A DNA stretch of 64,000 nt from Delphinapterus leucas (Eukaryota > Chordata > Mammalia > Artiodactyla > Monodontidae), in assembly GCF_002288925.2 (NCBI RefSeq), contig NW_022098069.1, positions 86,225,606 through 86,289,605 on the forward strand, read 5' to 3'. The position numbers and the translations under genes were made by a program. Under the pieces are notes generated by a model. That model saw nothing but the letters and a program-made list of their open reading frames with translations. It was not told the DNA's origin and made no database searches. Positions within the stretch are counted from its first letter, which is position 1. Every line of letters starts with the position of its first letter. Shown here one piece after another: positions 11,666 to 24,800 of the stretch.

Positions 11666-13667
11666 CACCCACACGGGGCGGGGGCGCGGGAAGGAGAGGA
11701 GAAAGACTGTCAGTACCCTGGAGGCTGATGTTGCTGGTGGGGCACTATCACCCCGGAGGCGGGTGGGTGGGGCAGGGCTGGGGGACACTACCCTTTCCCC
11801 ACCAGGGCACCGGGTCGGCTCCTCCGAGGTCCCTGCTGCAGCCCCTAATGGCCACCAGGGGGCGCCCCGCCCAACGCCTCCTCTCCCACTGTGGCCCGGC
11901 GGCCAAGGCGTTGGGGCAGCTGGAGCGCTGCCTGCAGGAGCTGCCCCACTGTGGGTGGGCACTCCAGGTCCAAGCAGGGCCCCCCGCACAGACGCACCCG
12001 GCGGCCAGGCCCTAGTCCTCCAGAGAGCGTTCTGGCCCAGAAAGGACCACAGGCAGGGCAGACCTCGCCCCAAACGGCTGGGGGAGTGGGGAAGACGGGT
12101 CCTGGTCTGAGCTGGGCATTTCAGACCACCAGGGCTGGGGGTGGGGGCTGACACCCCACGGGGGGGGGGTTGGCTTCCCGGCCATTCCCAGCTCTTCCTG
12201 TTCTTTGGAGTCTGCAGTGGAAGCTGGGGGAAGGTGAGCAGGACCCAAAGCGCCCACCCTAGGCCACCGCCATGACCTGACCCAGAACCCTGGCGGCTCT
12301 TGTCTCCTCTTAGGCCCACCCAGAGCCACCTCCTCCAGGCAGCCTTCCCAGACAGGGGCACCCCACAGCCCCCACCCTCACACACATTTTCAGAGCAGAG
12401 TCTGGGACCCTTTGCAGGAGTCAGCGAACATCTCAGAGCCTCTGCTGCCTCTGAGACTGGGGAGGGGCGGATTCCAGGCCAGCACAAGCTCAAACTTAAC
12501 CTCACCCCAGAGACTTAACATGTGGCTTGGGTTCTGCTGGTGTGCTCATTTGCTTCCAGGAGTTCAGGGCAGCTCAGGGCTGGATCCTGCACCTGAACTG
12601 GGCAAAGATGAGCACCCAGACCCTCTAGACCTGCCCTAACCCTAACCCTGGGGGGCTGCAGGTCTGGGAGCAATGCAAGCTGGCTGAGCTGACTGGGCCT
12701 TGGCGGGCGGGCAGGATGTCAGTGGAAAATGGGGTACCAGAGCTACAAAGACACAGCCTACGTAGAAATGGTGATGATCCCATTGGGGAGGTGAGGGTGG
12801 AGCGCAGATGGGGAACAGGACTGGGTCCCCTCAGGCACCAAATACTGGGCTTTTGCTGAGCAGGGTAGGACATGGTCAGATTTGTGGTTTGGGCCCCTCG
12901 GAAGGAGGATGAGTTGGTGGGGCCGAAGCCAGGACCCCACTGCTCCATCAGAGGCAGTAACACGGCTCAGCCAGGGTCACTGCTCTGACCTTGCCATGTC
13001 CCCCGCCCCCATCACTCAGGACCCTGTTGAGCCACGTGGGCTATGATCTGAGAGGCCTCTTCACCCTCCGACGGAGGCGGCTCAGGGCACACTCACCAGA
13101 GTCTGATCTGCTGCCCTCTGGGTCTAGAAGCAGCTGGATGACTGACGGGGGGCCTCAGCGTGGGGGGCAGGGGTGGGTTTCCCGGGCTCAGGCCCTCAGG
13201 GCATCCAGCCTGAGACTAGGAGGTCTCCATCTTATGATTGTGTGTAGCAGCCAGGGCCAAGTGAAGGCCACCTGGGCATGGCCTGGAAGGCCCAGAAGGC
13301 TTCCTGGAAGAGGTAGGGAAGCAGGCCAGGAAGGCCTAGGCCAGGGAATCCTAGATGGTAGGACTGGGAGAGAGGTGTTGGGGTGAGTTCCGAAGCACCT
13401 ATTGCTCAAGGAAGGGAGATCTGCCGGTTACTCCAGGTTCATCCTCCCCAGGCCTTGGGGAAGAAAGGGCGCTTAGGAACAGCCATTAGGGCCCCTGGAG
13501 CAGCAGCGAGGCCAAGCCGGACCTCTTGTCCTGCCCCACCTGAGCCTGGGTCCAGTCCCTGGGACTGGAGGAGGCCCTGAGCTGTCAGAGGTCCAGACCC
13601 TCTCATTTTTGGAGGCCACACCTGACACCACAGCAAGTGCCTGAATCTGCATTACATCCCTCCTCCA

Positions 13668-13990
13668 TAACTTTTTTTTCCTGTAAAAAATTTTTAAAAG
13701 AAAATTTCAGTGTCTTGGTTTTGGATATTTTTGGCTACAAGAAATTAATTCAATTTGTCTAAATTGTCTAAATTGTTCCAGTGTCATTGAGTAGAGTGGG
13801 AAAATCTTGTAAGGTGAGAAAAAAATCTACCCTACACATTGTTCACAAGTATAATGAACTTTTTTCTTATTTTAAAAATGGTATTGACATTATGTTGACT
13901 ATGCAGACATTTATTACATCTTCATGCACCTTGATTTTGCTGTGTTCTTGTATTCTGGAGACAATTTTTTCTGAGTGTTAAACTTTTTAG
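13668..13990. other. AT-rich block of unknown origin
   Basis: A 320-base AT-rich island sits inside GC-rich intergenic DNA. It looks like a decayed transposon remnant, but I cannot assign a family. Confidence 0.35.
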
Positions 13991-14204
13991 AAGGCCCCCA
14001 TATGCCCTTGGCTGGGTGGCTTGTGCTCTCTTTGATGTGACCGTGATAGTGACCGATGGTGACTGGACAGGCCCTGCCCCACTTCCCCATGTGGAGGGCC
14101 CGGGTTAGAAGCACTTGCTGATTTGGGGCTGATGTTAATATCCCTGCCACTTCCTGCCTCCACCCAGAGCCCACTGCTCCCCAGGGCTTAATACACATCC
14201 TTCA

Positions 14205-14315
14205 TCACACCCCACAACCACCCTAAGAGGTTGCTACTGCCAACTCCATTTTATAGCTGGGGAAACGGAGGCTCAGAGAGGTTTAAGGGACTTGGCCAAG
14301 GTCTTGTGGCCAGAC
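14205..14315 (-). repeat. MIR remnant
   Basis: The run 'cggaggctcagagaggttt' followed by 'cttggccaaggtc' is the reverse complement of the conserved MIR core, which reads as CCTTGG...CCTCTCTGAGCCTC on the other strand. Confidence 0.7.
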
Positions 14316-16615
14316 TAGAATCCAGGGCAGCTTTGGGGGAGGGACCCAGTGACAGAAACCCCCAGAACTACCCCTGGTCCTGGCACACACCAGGCCGTCT
14401 CAGTGCAGGGGAGCCAAGGCTTCTGGGATGCCGGTCGCAAAGCTGGGCTAGGCCTGGCCCTCCAGCACCTGATAACCCTAGAAGTCATCTGTCCCCAGGC
14501 CTCACAGACCCAGAAACTGCCGGAAGGGAGCTGTCTGAACCTGCCACCGCCCGGGGTCTGAGGAGCGGCAGCATCCGGCTGGGGGAGGATTCCAGCCCTG
14601 ACCCTTACTCCCAGCCTCCTGCCCTGAATGCTGGGCCTGGGGACTCTGGTGGCAGCTGGAATCCACCCCAGTAACCGACGACGGGGCAAGAGAGGAGGCA
14701 GGGCCAAGACCAGGTCATCCTGGAGGTGTGAGGGGCGTTCTGGAGGAAGAAGGGCCTCACACACCTCCTCAACCTGGGTAGCGGTGGGGGTGCTTCCTGA
14801 TGCCGCGGAGAGCCACGGGCGTGTCCCCAAATCAGTGTGTGTGGTGGCCAGGTGGGCGCGCAGGATGGGATACGGGGCCTGGAGAAGGGGAGCCCAGGCC
14901 CACTCAGCATGGGGGAGGCTAGGAAGTAGTCTCCCAGAGGTTTCCTTCCCTTGGGCCTCCTCAGAGGGATCCCTGGCAGGCTCCCGGGGTGGGGGCAGGG
15001 GGAGCAAGCCAGCCTTTCCCAAGCTTCTCACCAGAATCCTTCCCCCAGTGCCTGGAGCTGGGCACAGCCGTTCTCATTTGAGGGCCAGGGAAGCTGAGGC
15101 TGGGGTGGGCAGGTGGAGGAAACGCTGGGAGCAGACCCCGCCTTCCCCCAAATCCCTAAGTCCCTTCTGGATTCAGGCCCCACACCTTCTCCCAGAGCCC
15201 CTGGCTGGGAGCTCAGGGACAGGGACGAGCTGGGCTTCCCCAAAGGGCAGTGAGGAAGAACAGTCAGGAGGATGGGCCAGTAAGGGGAATGCGGGCTGGT
15301 CCAGGAGGGATGCACTGCAGGGGGCGCCCTAGGAGCCTGGGTGCACGAGAGGGGATTCAGGGCTGAGGGCAGGAGCGGCCCAGGCTCTGTCTTCGGCTCT
15401 AAAGGAAGGTAAGGGTGGGGTCCTGGGCTCCCAGAGGGAGGAGGTCTGAGATGCCCATCTCCTCCCTCCCCGGCATGGCCTTTGCCGGTTCCCACTCGCA
15501 AAGTCCCCGCACGGAAGAAGGTGCAGTAAGAGCTGGGTAGGTGAGGGGTTAGGCGAGGAGGCAGCAGGCCCAGCCTGGGCTCCGAGAAGTCTTCCTGGAG
15601 GAGGTGATTCGGCCCTGTTGGAGACCTGCCCTATGGAACAGGTCCTAGGGGCAGCACCTCGCGCTTTCCTCGGGCCTGGACCAGCCAGCGCCGACCCAGG
15701 GCCGCCAGCGGCGCCCACACCGCCCCTCCCACCTGGGGGCAGGGGCTCACTGAGGCTCCGCGTGTGGAGACTTGACGGGTCCCGGGCAAGGCCATCACCC
15801 CATATATCCTCCCCCGTCCCAGCACCCCAACCCGCGGTTCATCGTCCTCCGGAATCTCCCCGGGGAGCTCTGGACTCGCTCACAGGTGCGCGTCGGGCCG
15901 GAGCGAGGTCCAGCTCGAGGACACGCCCGCTGCTCCCCCGGCCTCTCTCCTCCCCCCATCCGCCGTCCGGCCCACGTGGCGCCGCAGGGCTCCCCTCGGC
16001 CTGGGACCCCGACGTTCCACTCACTTCGTCGGCCCCGCCCACTTCTCCCCGCACTCCTCGCGGCGCGGTGGTGCCCACACTCACAGGCAGTGTGGACCCC
16101 GCGGGCACCGGGAGGTGGCCCGTCTCGGGTATGGCTGGGGGAGGGGTCCACCAAAAGGCCTAGATGTGGTTGGAGGCAAGGTGGGGACCACGCCCCTCCC
16201 CTGCAGTTACACCTCAGCACCAGCACCTGTGCTGTCCGCTGTGGCACAAAGCGCACCTCATGCCCCGCGGCAGGAAGGACGGTGGGCGTCCAGCAGGTGC
16301 ACTCACACCGGCATAAGTGCAGGCTTTAGGACTGGGGCCAGCAACCCACCCCTCACATAAGCAGGGATGGAGTGACCTTGCAAACACCAAGTGGTGAGCC
16401 AGGGGTCCTGCCGCCCACTCCCAGAGCCCAGAATGCACCCAGCCCTCACCAGAGCTGGGCGCCTTCCGCTTACCCGCACAGCCCTGAGCAGCCCTCCAGA
16501 GTAAGCTGGAGGGGCGCAGCACCCAGCCTGTGATAGGGCTCTGCCCTGGCCCTGGGGTGATTGTGGAGCAGGGGCAGAAAGGGCCAGGGTTAACGTCGAG
16601 GTTTTTGGTTTTGTT

Positions 16616-16972
16616 ATTTTTATTTATTTTTAAAATTTATTTATTTCATTTATTTATTTTTGGCTGCGTTGGGTCTTCGTTGCTGTGCGCGGGCTTTTTC
16701 TAGTTGCAGCGAGTGGGGGCTACTCTTCGTTGCGGTGCGCGGGCTTCTCATTGCTGTGGCTTCTCTTGTTGCAGAGCACGGGCTCTAGGCACACGGGCTT
16801 CAGTAGTTGTGGCACACAGGTTAAGTAGTTGTAGCACACGGGCTCAGTAGCTGTGGCGCACAGGCTTTGTTGCTACGCGACATGTGGGATCTTCCCGGAC
16901 CAGGGCTGTAACCCGTGTCCCCTGCATTGGCAGGCATCCGGATTCTTAACCACTGCGCCACCAGGGAAGCCC
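16616..16972 (-). repeat. CHR-type SINE (long form)
   Basis: Read on the - strand, it has the CHR head with the AGTGGTT box, a diverged B box, a run of CTAGAG/CAGCAA-type tandem units and an (AAAT)n tail. It is flanked by a perfect 10-base duplication TGGTTTTGTT at 16606-16615 and 16973-16982. The insertion used the poly(T) tail of the neighbouring SINE as its target. Confidence 0.9.
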
Positions 16973-16983
16973 TGGTTTTGTTT

Positions 16984-17103
16984 TTGGGTTTTTTTTGGCT
17001 GCGCGAGGCATGCGGGATCTTCATTCCCCGACCAGGGATTGAACCAGGGCCCTCTGCAGTGAAAGCGCAGAGTCCTAACCCCTGGACCGCTAGGGAACTC
17101 CCT
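16984..17103 (-). repeat. CHR-type SINE (short form)
   Basis: This is the short form on the - strand: a poly(T) stretch, then 'gaccagggattgaacc' (B-box complement) and 'ctagggaactccc' as the complement of the head. It predates the neighbour inserted into its tail. Confidence 0.85.
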
Positions 17104-18239
17104 TCAGGTGTTGTTTTAATGTCCACACAGAGCTGTCTAATGCCAGTTTCCAAGTTCCTCACTGGGCCCTGACACCCTAGGGGGGCACACATTCCTAAGT
17201 CCATTTCTCAGATCAGGTTGTGCTGGTCCAGGAAGTGATTTGGTCTCCACGCTCCTGTGTCACCAGCCCTGGGTCATGTGTATGACAGCCCTAATCTCCA
17301 TTCCGCTGGGACTGCTGGGAGACCCTGGTGAGTCCCTAAACCTCAGGATTCCCAGCTTCTTGTCTGTAAATTGAGGGTGCGGAAACCCAAGGAAACCCAT
17401 ATAGAGCAGTCAATAGGTCCTAGGACTGAAAGTGTTTGATTTTTAGTTTTCGTTCTGTTTTGTTGGCAGCAGCAGTGCGGGTGGGGTGTGGTGGGTGGGT
17501 ACAGTCACTTATACCCCACACTCTCCAGCCTGAAGGTCCCCTCCGCAGAAGCCCCCAGGCCATCAATCTCAACAACCTGTGAGAGGGGACATCAAGGGGG
17601 ACTGAGGCCAATCCGGGTTTGCCCCCAGGCTGCCAGTCCTGCTCCTATGGGCCAGCTTAGCGTCAGGGGTCAACAGGGCCATCGGCCAGCCAGCCAGCTG
17701 GGAGCTTGATGAAGAGCTCTCTCCCCTCCCAGGAAGGGCAATTCTCTTCCCTAGAAAGCGCTTCCGTGGCCAGAGGGGACAAGTGCTAGCCTCTTGGAAT
17801 GTCCCCACCCTTTGGGCCAGACGTGAGCACGAAGTCCTCCACTCACGGGAGCCCTTCTGGACTGTGGCGGCAGATCTCTGTCCCCTTCTCTTCTCAGACC
17901 CTTCCTTCCACTGGGCAGCTCTGAGTCATCCCTCCTGCTCTGGGCCTCAGTTTCCCCACTGAGATCCTCAAGGAGGCCTGGCTCTTAGGCTCAGACCGTC
18001 TACGCCCCTGCTCCAAGCCCCAGCCTTTCCTGGGGTCGCGCTGTGTCCGGCGGGGAGGGTTGTAGTTTTGCAGTCCCACGGGAGACCCCGAGCTTCCGCG
18101 AAGCCAGTGTGGCAGCAGGCCCGGGGCAACAGGTTCCTGCGTAGAGGGTGCAGGCCCGGCGGACCGACGAGGGTGTCCGGGACTCTCCCAGCGCTCTAAC
18201 GGGCCCTCGCACGGGGCCCGGCGGCTGGCTGTCCCACCG

Positions 18240-18804
18240 CGCTCCGCTTCCTCTCGGCAACGAGTCCGGTCGCGGAGCCCTCATTGGCCGCGCGCCCCGC
18301 AGCCGGCCATTGGCCCGCCGTACCTACTTTACATAGACCGCTCTGGGCCAATCGGCGCGCGTCGCCTACTTAACATGCACGCCGGCCGCCAGTCAGCGAG
18401 CGCGGGGGCTGGGCCACCACGTGCTGTTGCTAAGCTTGCGCTTCTAAATTGTTACTATCGCGGCGGGCCTATCGGAACCGAGCTTCGCATCTGTCAACAT
18501 TCTCGGCCCGGCCCGAGGCGTTCGGCCGGCTCCCATTGGCCCCGGCCCAGCCGAGCGCCCGCCCCCGAATCGGAGTGCCGCCTTCCATTGGCTGCATCGG
18601 CCGTCGCTCGCCCTTATGTGTCAATTTGAGAGCCTGAGGCGGAGGGTGGCGGCCGAGCGCACAGCTAGTCCGCGGGAGTCGGGGAAGTGGGGCCGCCGGG
18701 CGCGCGGGGCGGTCGGCGAGCGGAGCCGGCCGGAGCGGGCCGGGCAGCGGCCGCCGCCGTCCCGGAGCGCGCGCGTGCGCGCGGTCGGGCTGGTGGGCGG
18801 GAGG
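18240..18804 (+). promoter_or_regulatory. MXD4: MXD4 CpG-island promoter and 5'UTR
   Basis: The sequence is very rich in CpG and lies directly upstream of the MXD4 start codon. It carries five CCAAT boxes: four as ATTGG at 18283-18287, 18309-18313, 18535-18539 and 18587-18591, and one as CCAAT at 18348-18352. A canonical CACGTG E-box lies at 18418-18423. TATA-like elements are weak (CTACTTTACATA and CTACTTAACATG), so dispersed CpG-type initiation is likely. NF-Y binding is inferred from the CCAAT boxes. The CpG-rich block continues through exons 1 and 2 to about 19.35 kb. Confidence 0.75.
18418..18423. promoter_or_regulatory. canonical E-box CACGTG
   Basis: The palindrome is the preferred site of MYC/MAX and MXD/MAX dimers. 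It lies about 380 bases before the MXD4 start codon, between the two groups of CCAAT boxes. Occupancy by MXD4 itself is inference. Confidence 0.6.
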
Positions 18805-18868
18805 ATGGAGCTGAACTCCCTGCTGATCCTGCTGGAGGCGGCCGAGTACCTGGAGCGCAGGGACCGAG
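18805..18868 (+). CDS. MXD4: MXD4 coding exon 1: SIN3-interaction helix
   Basis: The exon encodes residues 1-21 and one base of codon 22, and ends before gtagcg. It includes the [12 protein letters not shown] helix that contacts the PAH2 domain of SIN3. Confidence 0.97.
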
Positions 18869-21800
18869 GTAGCGCCCGCGCCCCTTTGTGCGCCGGGCCG
18901 CGGGCAGGCGGGCGGGCGGCGGCGGGGCCGGGGCCGGGGCGGGGGCCCGCTGACCGCGCCGTCTGTCCGCAGAGGCCGAGCACGGCTACGCCTCGGTGCT
19001 GCCCTTCGACGGCGATTTCGCCAGGAAGAAAACAAAGGCGGCCGGCCTGGTGCGCAAGGCCCCGAACAACAGGTACCGCCCCCTGCGCGGCTTCCCCGGC
19101 CCCGGCCCGACACCAGGGCCTTACGCCCCCGGAGCGCCCTCCCCGGCCCAGACCCCAGCCTGTAGCCCGGCTGCCGCCGCGCGCCCCGGCGGCCAGCCTG
19201 GAGGAGGAGGCGCGTCCGGGCCGCGGCAGCCCCGCCCGGCCGGCCCCGCCCGCGCCGTCGCCATCTTCCCGCGGGCCGCGCCTCCTCGGCCTCTCGCGTA
19301 AACAGTGCCACGCGTACAGCGCCCGCCGCCCGGGGTCTCCTCCCGTAGCAGCTCCCCGCCCCCAAGTTGTTCTGGACTTTTCCGGGCAGGAAAAGTGTTG
19401 TCAGGGGCGCTGGCCGGTGCCCCGTGGGTCTGGGGAGACTGAGGCTCGGTGCAGAGCAGCATGGAGCTGCCCGCCCTGACCTCTGCTCGCCGCGGGCGGG
19501 TGGGCTGCATCTCTCCGACTGTCTCCAAGGGCCGAGCCCCGCTACTGGGCTGAGTCCACCCACCCCCAGGGGTTTGCACAAAGAAGGCAAGAAGGAGCGT
19601 GGAGGCCCTGCCCTGGGCCCCCACCCCTCGCATGGTGCCCACCGCTCCCACCCAGCCTCCTGACACAAGTGAAACTCCAGCGATCAGTGTAGGGGCACCC
19701 TTCTTGGGTCAGAAGGCCTTTTCTAAGGGACCGGAAGAGGCTGCAGGCTGCTGTGCCTGTAATCCACCCCTTCCTCTGGCCTTGTACCCAAGCTGTGGAA
19801 TCCCGAAAGCCGGCGTGCACGTCCCTGGGTGGGAGAGAGGACCCTCAGCTAGGGCTCCCATGGGATTCCACACTCCTGGCTGCCGTGGGGACCACAGCAC
19901 ACCTGGCACTGCACAGGGGCCCACTTTGGCCCTGGACCATGTCACCAGGCTGGGAGCTATACTTCCAGGGGCTTTGGGGCCCCTTGGCAGAGGGTGTGGC
20001 TCATTCCTGTGGCCTACTTGTTCTTGGGAAACAGAAAGGCTGGCACAAGAACCCATCTCCTGTGACGTCCTGGCGCCCTGGGCCTGGCAAGGAATTGCTT
20101 TAGTCTCCATCTGCTCTGGCTGGACATGCTTCTGAGTCTCAGCCCTTGGTGCCCTGCTGGGGCAGTTTGGGAAAGGACATGCATGGGTGGGGGGACACCA
20201 CTGCCTCAGGCGTCCTTAGTGAGCGAGCTGGGCCCCTGCTGTTGTTTCTCACTTGTTGGTCCCAAGTGCCCTGCCACCCGTGGAAAACTTTGGGCTGTGA
20301 TCCTTTACTTCCGTGGTATAGGGTAGCCAAAGCTGATAACCAGAATCATAGCTAAGGTTCTCACACGCGTGCTAGTTAATAGTCACCCCACCGCCTGAAG
20401 GAGATGTTATTTTTATCTCTACTTTAGGGCTGAGGCTCAGGGAGATTGAACTACTTGCTAGGGCCACCCTCCCATCTCTAGGGCTCCAGTTCTGAGGTGG
20501 GATCCTGGCCTCCTACATTCTTCTGGGATGGAGACCTTGAGGGCACCGCGGAGGGACCGAGAGGGTCTCCCAAGCCAGGGTGCACCTCCCTGCTGCTCCT
20601 CTGGGTGGAGCCCGGCTCCCCCAGTGCTTCAGGCACCCCACGGCTCACAGGCGGCCCTGCGCGGCTGTCCTGGCCCAGCGGGGCCTCAGCCAGCCCAGCC
20701 CAGGGTCCAGAGGATGCAGAGCCCTGACTTGGCAGGGCAGCTCCACACCTCTAAGGCTCTGTGTCCCCTGAGGTGAGGGGAAGGAATGGGCCCAGCAAGG
20801 ACCAGCATGAGGCGTGAGTCATGGGGCAGAAGGGCAATCTGTGTTGGAGGAGACGGCAGCCTCCACGGTTGCCAGGGCTTCAGCGAGGGCTTTTCGGGGG
20901 CAGTGGTTCAGCAGGAGGGGGCTGGAGCCAGCCTGCCAGGGATCAGGTCCTGCAGTGAAGTGGGCAGAAGGGTGCCTACTTCGAGGGGTTGAAGGCATGA
21001 GTGAACGGTGAAGCTGGGAACCCACTTAGCACGGCCCTGGCCAGGGAGTCCCTCCCCTCCCCAGGCCACTGTGCTCCTGGGACCTGAGTGACCATCTCCC
21101 CACAAGGCTCTACGAGTGTCTGGACCAGGGGAGGGCTTCAAGAGGGCTTTGGCCCCTCTGCGTCCCCCGGTTGCCCAAACAGCGCCCCGTCTGTCCAGGA
21201 TGGGATCCAGCCCAGCCGTGAGGGGCAGGCTGGCAGGCTTCTCTGCACTGAGGGGCGCTCGCTGCCCCTCACATCCCTGACAAGTGAGCAGACCCACAGA
21301 TCCACAACGCCGGGCCGTGGTTCAGGCCAGCGAGGAGCCTGACGGCTGTGCCCCCTCCTGGCCCCAGCCAGTCCTGGCAGAGGTTCGGAGGCTCCTTGCC
21401 CAGCCTATGTGACCAGCAAGGCCCACGAGGCCCTGGAACCTGGGTCTGGAGGTTCTGAGGCTGCACAGGGCAACCCGGGAGCCGGCCGCCCTGCTGGGCC
21501 CCCCTTGGCTGTGGTGGGACCGTGAACCGTGGCAGGTGCACAGGCAGGCAGGATGGGCAAGCTGGAGGTAGGGATGGGAGACACCTACTCCTGAGCTCCT
21601 GGGGCAGGAGAGAGTGAGGGCAGGTAGGCAGAGGCGGCAGAGTCTCTGGGAAGGAGTGTGGAGTAGGGGTTGCAGGGCCTGCTCTGGGTGTGCTCCAAGG
21701 GGACCTGGGTCCTCTGTCCCATGTGAGGCAGCCTGGGAAGCCTCGGAGCCCTGGCTGGCCCACAGGATTCCTGCCTGGACGAGGAGGGTGACCCGGAAGT

Positions 21801-24800
21801 GGGAGCTGGGCTGCGCTGCCTCCCTGTCACCGTGCCCCTGCTCTCTGTGGCACTCAGACTCTGTGCTCCTGTCTGCAGGCAGGCAGGGCTTGGGCAGCGC
21901 TTGGGCAGCAGGTGGGGCCGCCGCCCCCAGAGAGGCCAGTCCTGCCAGGCCCTGGCCCCTCAGGGAAGCAGAGGGGCCAGCCTCAGTCTCCCCACTGGCC
22001 CAGAAGCATCCCTATCCCAGAGGCCCCCTTAGGGGCTGATCCCTCTGTTGCCAGGTGTCCCCGTTGGCATGGTGGGCTATGATCATGCAGGTGTATGAGC
22101 CGGATGGGGTGGGGATGGTGCTCTGTCTGGTGATACTGGGCCAGGACGCCCGTGTCCAAGTCCTGGCCTCTGTGGTCACCTGCCCTTGGCCTTCTGTGCC
22201 AGCCCAGGTGGCTCCCAGGACACCACTAGCCTCGGGGACTGGGGAGCTGAGAAGGCAGGTGGCTCAGTGCCCAGGCAGCCTTGGAAGCACTGGGTGGCTC
22301 AGCCCCAGGACCGGCTACTGCGGCTCCTCGGGCCCGGCCCACCCCTTCTGAAAGGGAACTGGACCCTCCTGCTAGCCGGGCACCCCCGGACACGGCTGCA
22401 CCTCTGTCTCTCTCATGTTTGTCATTGGGTGTGAGGTCCTCCAGCTTTTGGTCAGTAGCTACTCACCTGCCCCAGCGCTGCCTGTCTTGGGCGCTCCTGG
22501 GGCCCAGACCCTCTCCACACTGTCTGCAGGTCCCCGGGCCCCTGAGTAGGGCCCTCATCCTGTGCTCTGGTGGTGGGCAGTGAAGTGAGCTCTGTCTTTG
22601 TGTCTCTCTAAACAGGTCTTCACACAATGAACTAGAAAAGCACAGGTAAGTGATCTCCTGCTCCCCACGCTCCGCCACGTGAGCCGCCTGATACATCCCA
22701 CCCACCCTTCTGCTGCGGGGATGCTGTGGCCAGCCCCCACCCCCTCTCCCTGCCTCTGTGTCCTGGCTATGGCTCAGCATGCTGCCGGGCTGTGCCGTCA
22801 TCTTGGGAAGGGGCCTTCTTGACAGAAGAGGCCAGGCTCTGCTCTCAGGCATTCCCATGCTAGCAGGCAGGGGTGGGGGGGCCAGCCCCTGCTCTTGGGA
22901 GCTCACCCTGGGGTCCGGAGCCAGGTGGGGGTCAGCGACTTGGGGCAGGGCCCCTTGTGCTGTGTGTCATTCAGGGCCGGCTCCCTGGAAGAGGAGCTCC
23001 ATCTGTTTTGGGGTGTCTGAGCCCTTTTGGGAGCAGGTCCTTAGCCCTTAGGATGCTGGCCTGCCACCAGGAAGGTTCAGCCCTCTTGGACTGGGATCCC
23101 TTGTGCCCTGGGGCCTGCCTTCCAAGGAGTTCCCAGTAGAGTCTTGTCCACGGGCAGTGGGATGGGCAGCCAGTGCCTGGCCACGTGGGCCTGGTGGGAA
23201 GCTCTGGCCCAGGGCAGGATCCAGGGGAGTCCACTTCATGCCCACCCATCGGCCCCGGGGATGGGTCCATTCTTGTCCTCCTCTGAGGAGTTGGGGGGCT
23301 TGCAGTGAGAAGGAGGAGGGGCAGCGTGGCTGCCCGAAGAGCCTCTGCCCCCCAGCCCTAGTCCGCCCAGGGCCCTGTGCTCGTGACTGCCGTCCTCTCT
23401 CCCTGGCTGGCTCAGCCCGCTGCTCTAGCTCCAGGCCTCCCTCTGCAGTGGGGACGAGGTGCGGTGGACAGGTGTCCTCATGGCCGATCGCAGCCAGGCT
23501 GTGTGTGCGTGCAGGAGCCCTGAAGCCAGGCCCAGGGGTGACTCCCAGAGAGATGCTCACGGTAGCTTTCTCCTGACCTTTGCTCCCATCTCCGGAATGG
23601 GCCAGTTCTTTCCTCCTTTCCTGGCTTGGGATGGGGTGGGGAATGGGGGTCTGCACACAGGATGAACTCTCCCAGGCTGCCGTGGAGCTCGGCCAGCCCT
23701 GTGTCCCCACCCCCATGTCTGCACCCACGGCAGCGCCAACTGCTTCTCCCCTGGGATCAGGGCCTCTGCTGAGCGGCGCTGAGCCGGGACAGAACGCTCT
23801 GTTCTCTGGAGGAGCTGCACTTCCTGGACTGTTCCTGTGCGTTTGGGGGGTTCCTGAGAGACCATGGAGGTGGGGCAGGTGCAGGGGCCTCTGTTCCTGG
23901 CTGGCCCATAAGCAGGTGTGGTCTGCCCTGAGGAGCCCACAGACCTGGGGCTTGGGACCCTGTTGGGGCCCTTGGTCACGGCTGTACCTGTGGCTGCCTG
24001 ATGCTGACGCCGGACGCTCCTGGTCGCTGGCCACAGGAAGGCCGTGTGCCATCCCAAGGAAGGAAGGAAGCACCTGGCTGGGTCACCCGGCTGGCCCCAG
24101 GGAGGTTGGCCCTCGATGTCGCCTTCCCTGGGAGGCATGCCATGTTGGGCCTGCGGGACTTCCCCTTGCCGGTGCTCGGAACTCGCTGGGAGCCAGTGGC
24201 CCACCCTAGGCCCACCCTAGGCCCACCCTAGCCTGCCCTGTTCCTCCTCCCCTCCCTCCCCTTCCGCTCAGAGAGCAGCTCCAGCTGGTCTGCTCAGGCC
24301 AGTGCTTGGCTCCTGACCCCGGGGACGGGTTTGTGACGGCCATGTGTTCCCGCCCAGGCTCAGCTCCAGGCTTTAGCTTTTGTAGGGGGGAGGGGGCCAT
24401 CAGCATCCCCCTGGCGGGGCAGGACCCATCACAAAGGCCAGCCCAGGGCCCTCAGTGGAGCTGCCCACCTCTCCCCAGCATGGAGATGGTTATTCGGGTC
24501 CTGGGTGGATCCTTCCGAGGGAGGCCTCCTGTGCAGCTGCCCCGTCTGCCTGATGCAGCCATGCAAGACCTCACAACAGCTAGGAAATACAGGGGGACAG
24601 GGACGACCAGGCTACCTCACTCCCCGTCCCACCCCCTGAGGAACCACGGGTGGGTATCCTTGTCGCCTCTTCCCCGAAGCCAGTCGTGGGGAGGTTCAAA
24701 ACGTGGCTTTGCCCGGCGGCTGAGGGACCTGATGTGGGAGCTCTGGGTCCTCTTCTGAGGAGCAGGGGACTCTCGGTGAGAAGCTGGGTAGGCCTGCGTC

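Larger units (their letters stand above)
9511..18239. other. intergenic region between ZFYVE28 and MXD4
   Basis: About 8.7 kb of mostly GC-rich DNA contains MIR remnants, two abutting CHR SINEs at 16.6-17.1 kb and one AT-rich block at 13.67-13.99 kb. The CpG-rich patch at 15.65-16.1 kb has no recognised gene. Several long reading frames, including one of 517 codons on the - strand, have the proline, glycine and arginine-rich composition of chance frames. Confidence 0.55.

Noticed and set aside
10952..12505. Open frame of 517 codons on the - strand
   Set aside because: The product is Pro/Gly/Arg/Ser-rich with no domain, overlaps other open frames in all phases, and lies in GC-rich intergenic DNA where stops are rare.
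12630..12655. Telomere-like CCCTAACCCTAACCC
   Set aside because: Only two and a half units are present. This is too short for an interstitial telomere and easily occurs by chance.
18469..19668. Open frame of 399 codons on the - strand over the MXD4 promoter
   Set aside because: It is antisense to the CpG island and MXD4 exons 1 and 2. The Arg/Pro/Ala-rich sequence reflects CpG content.
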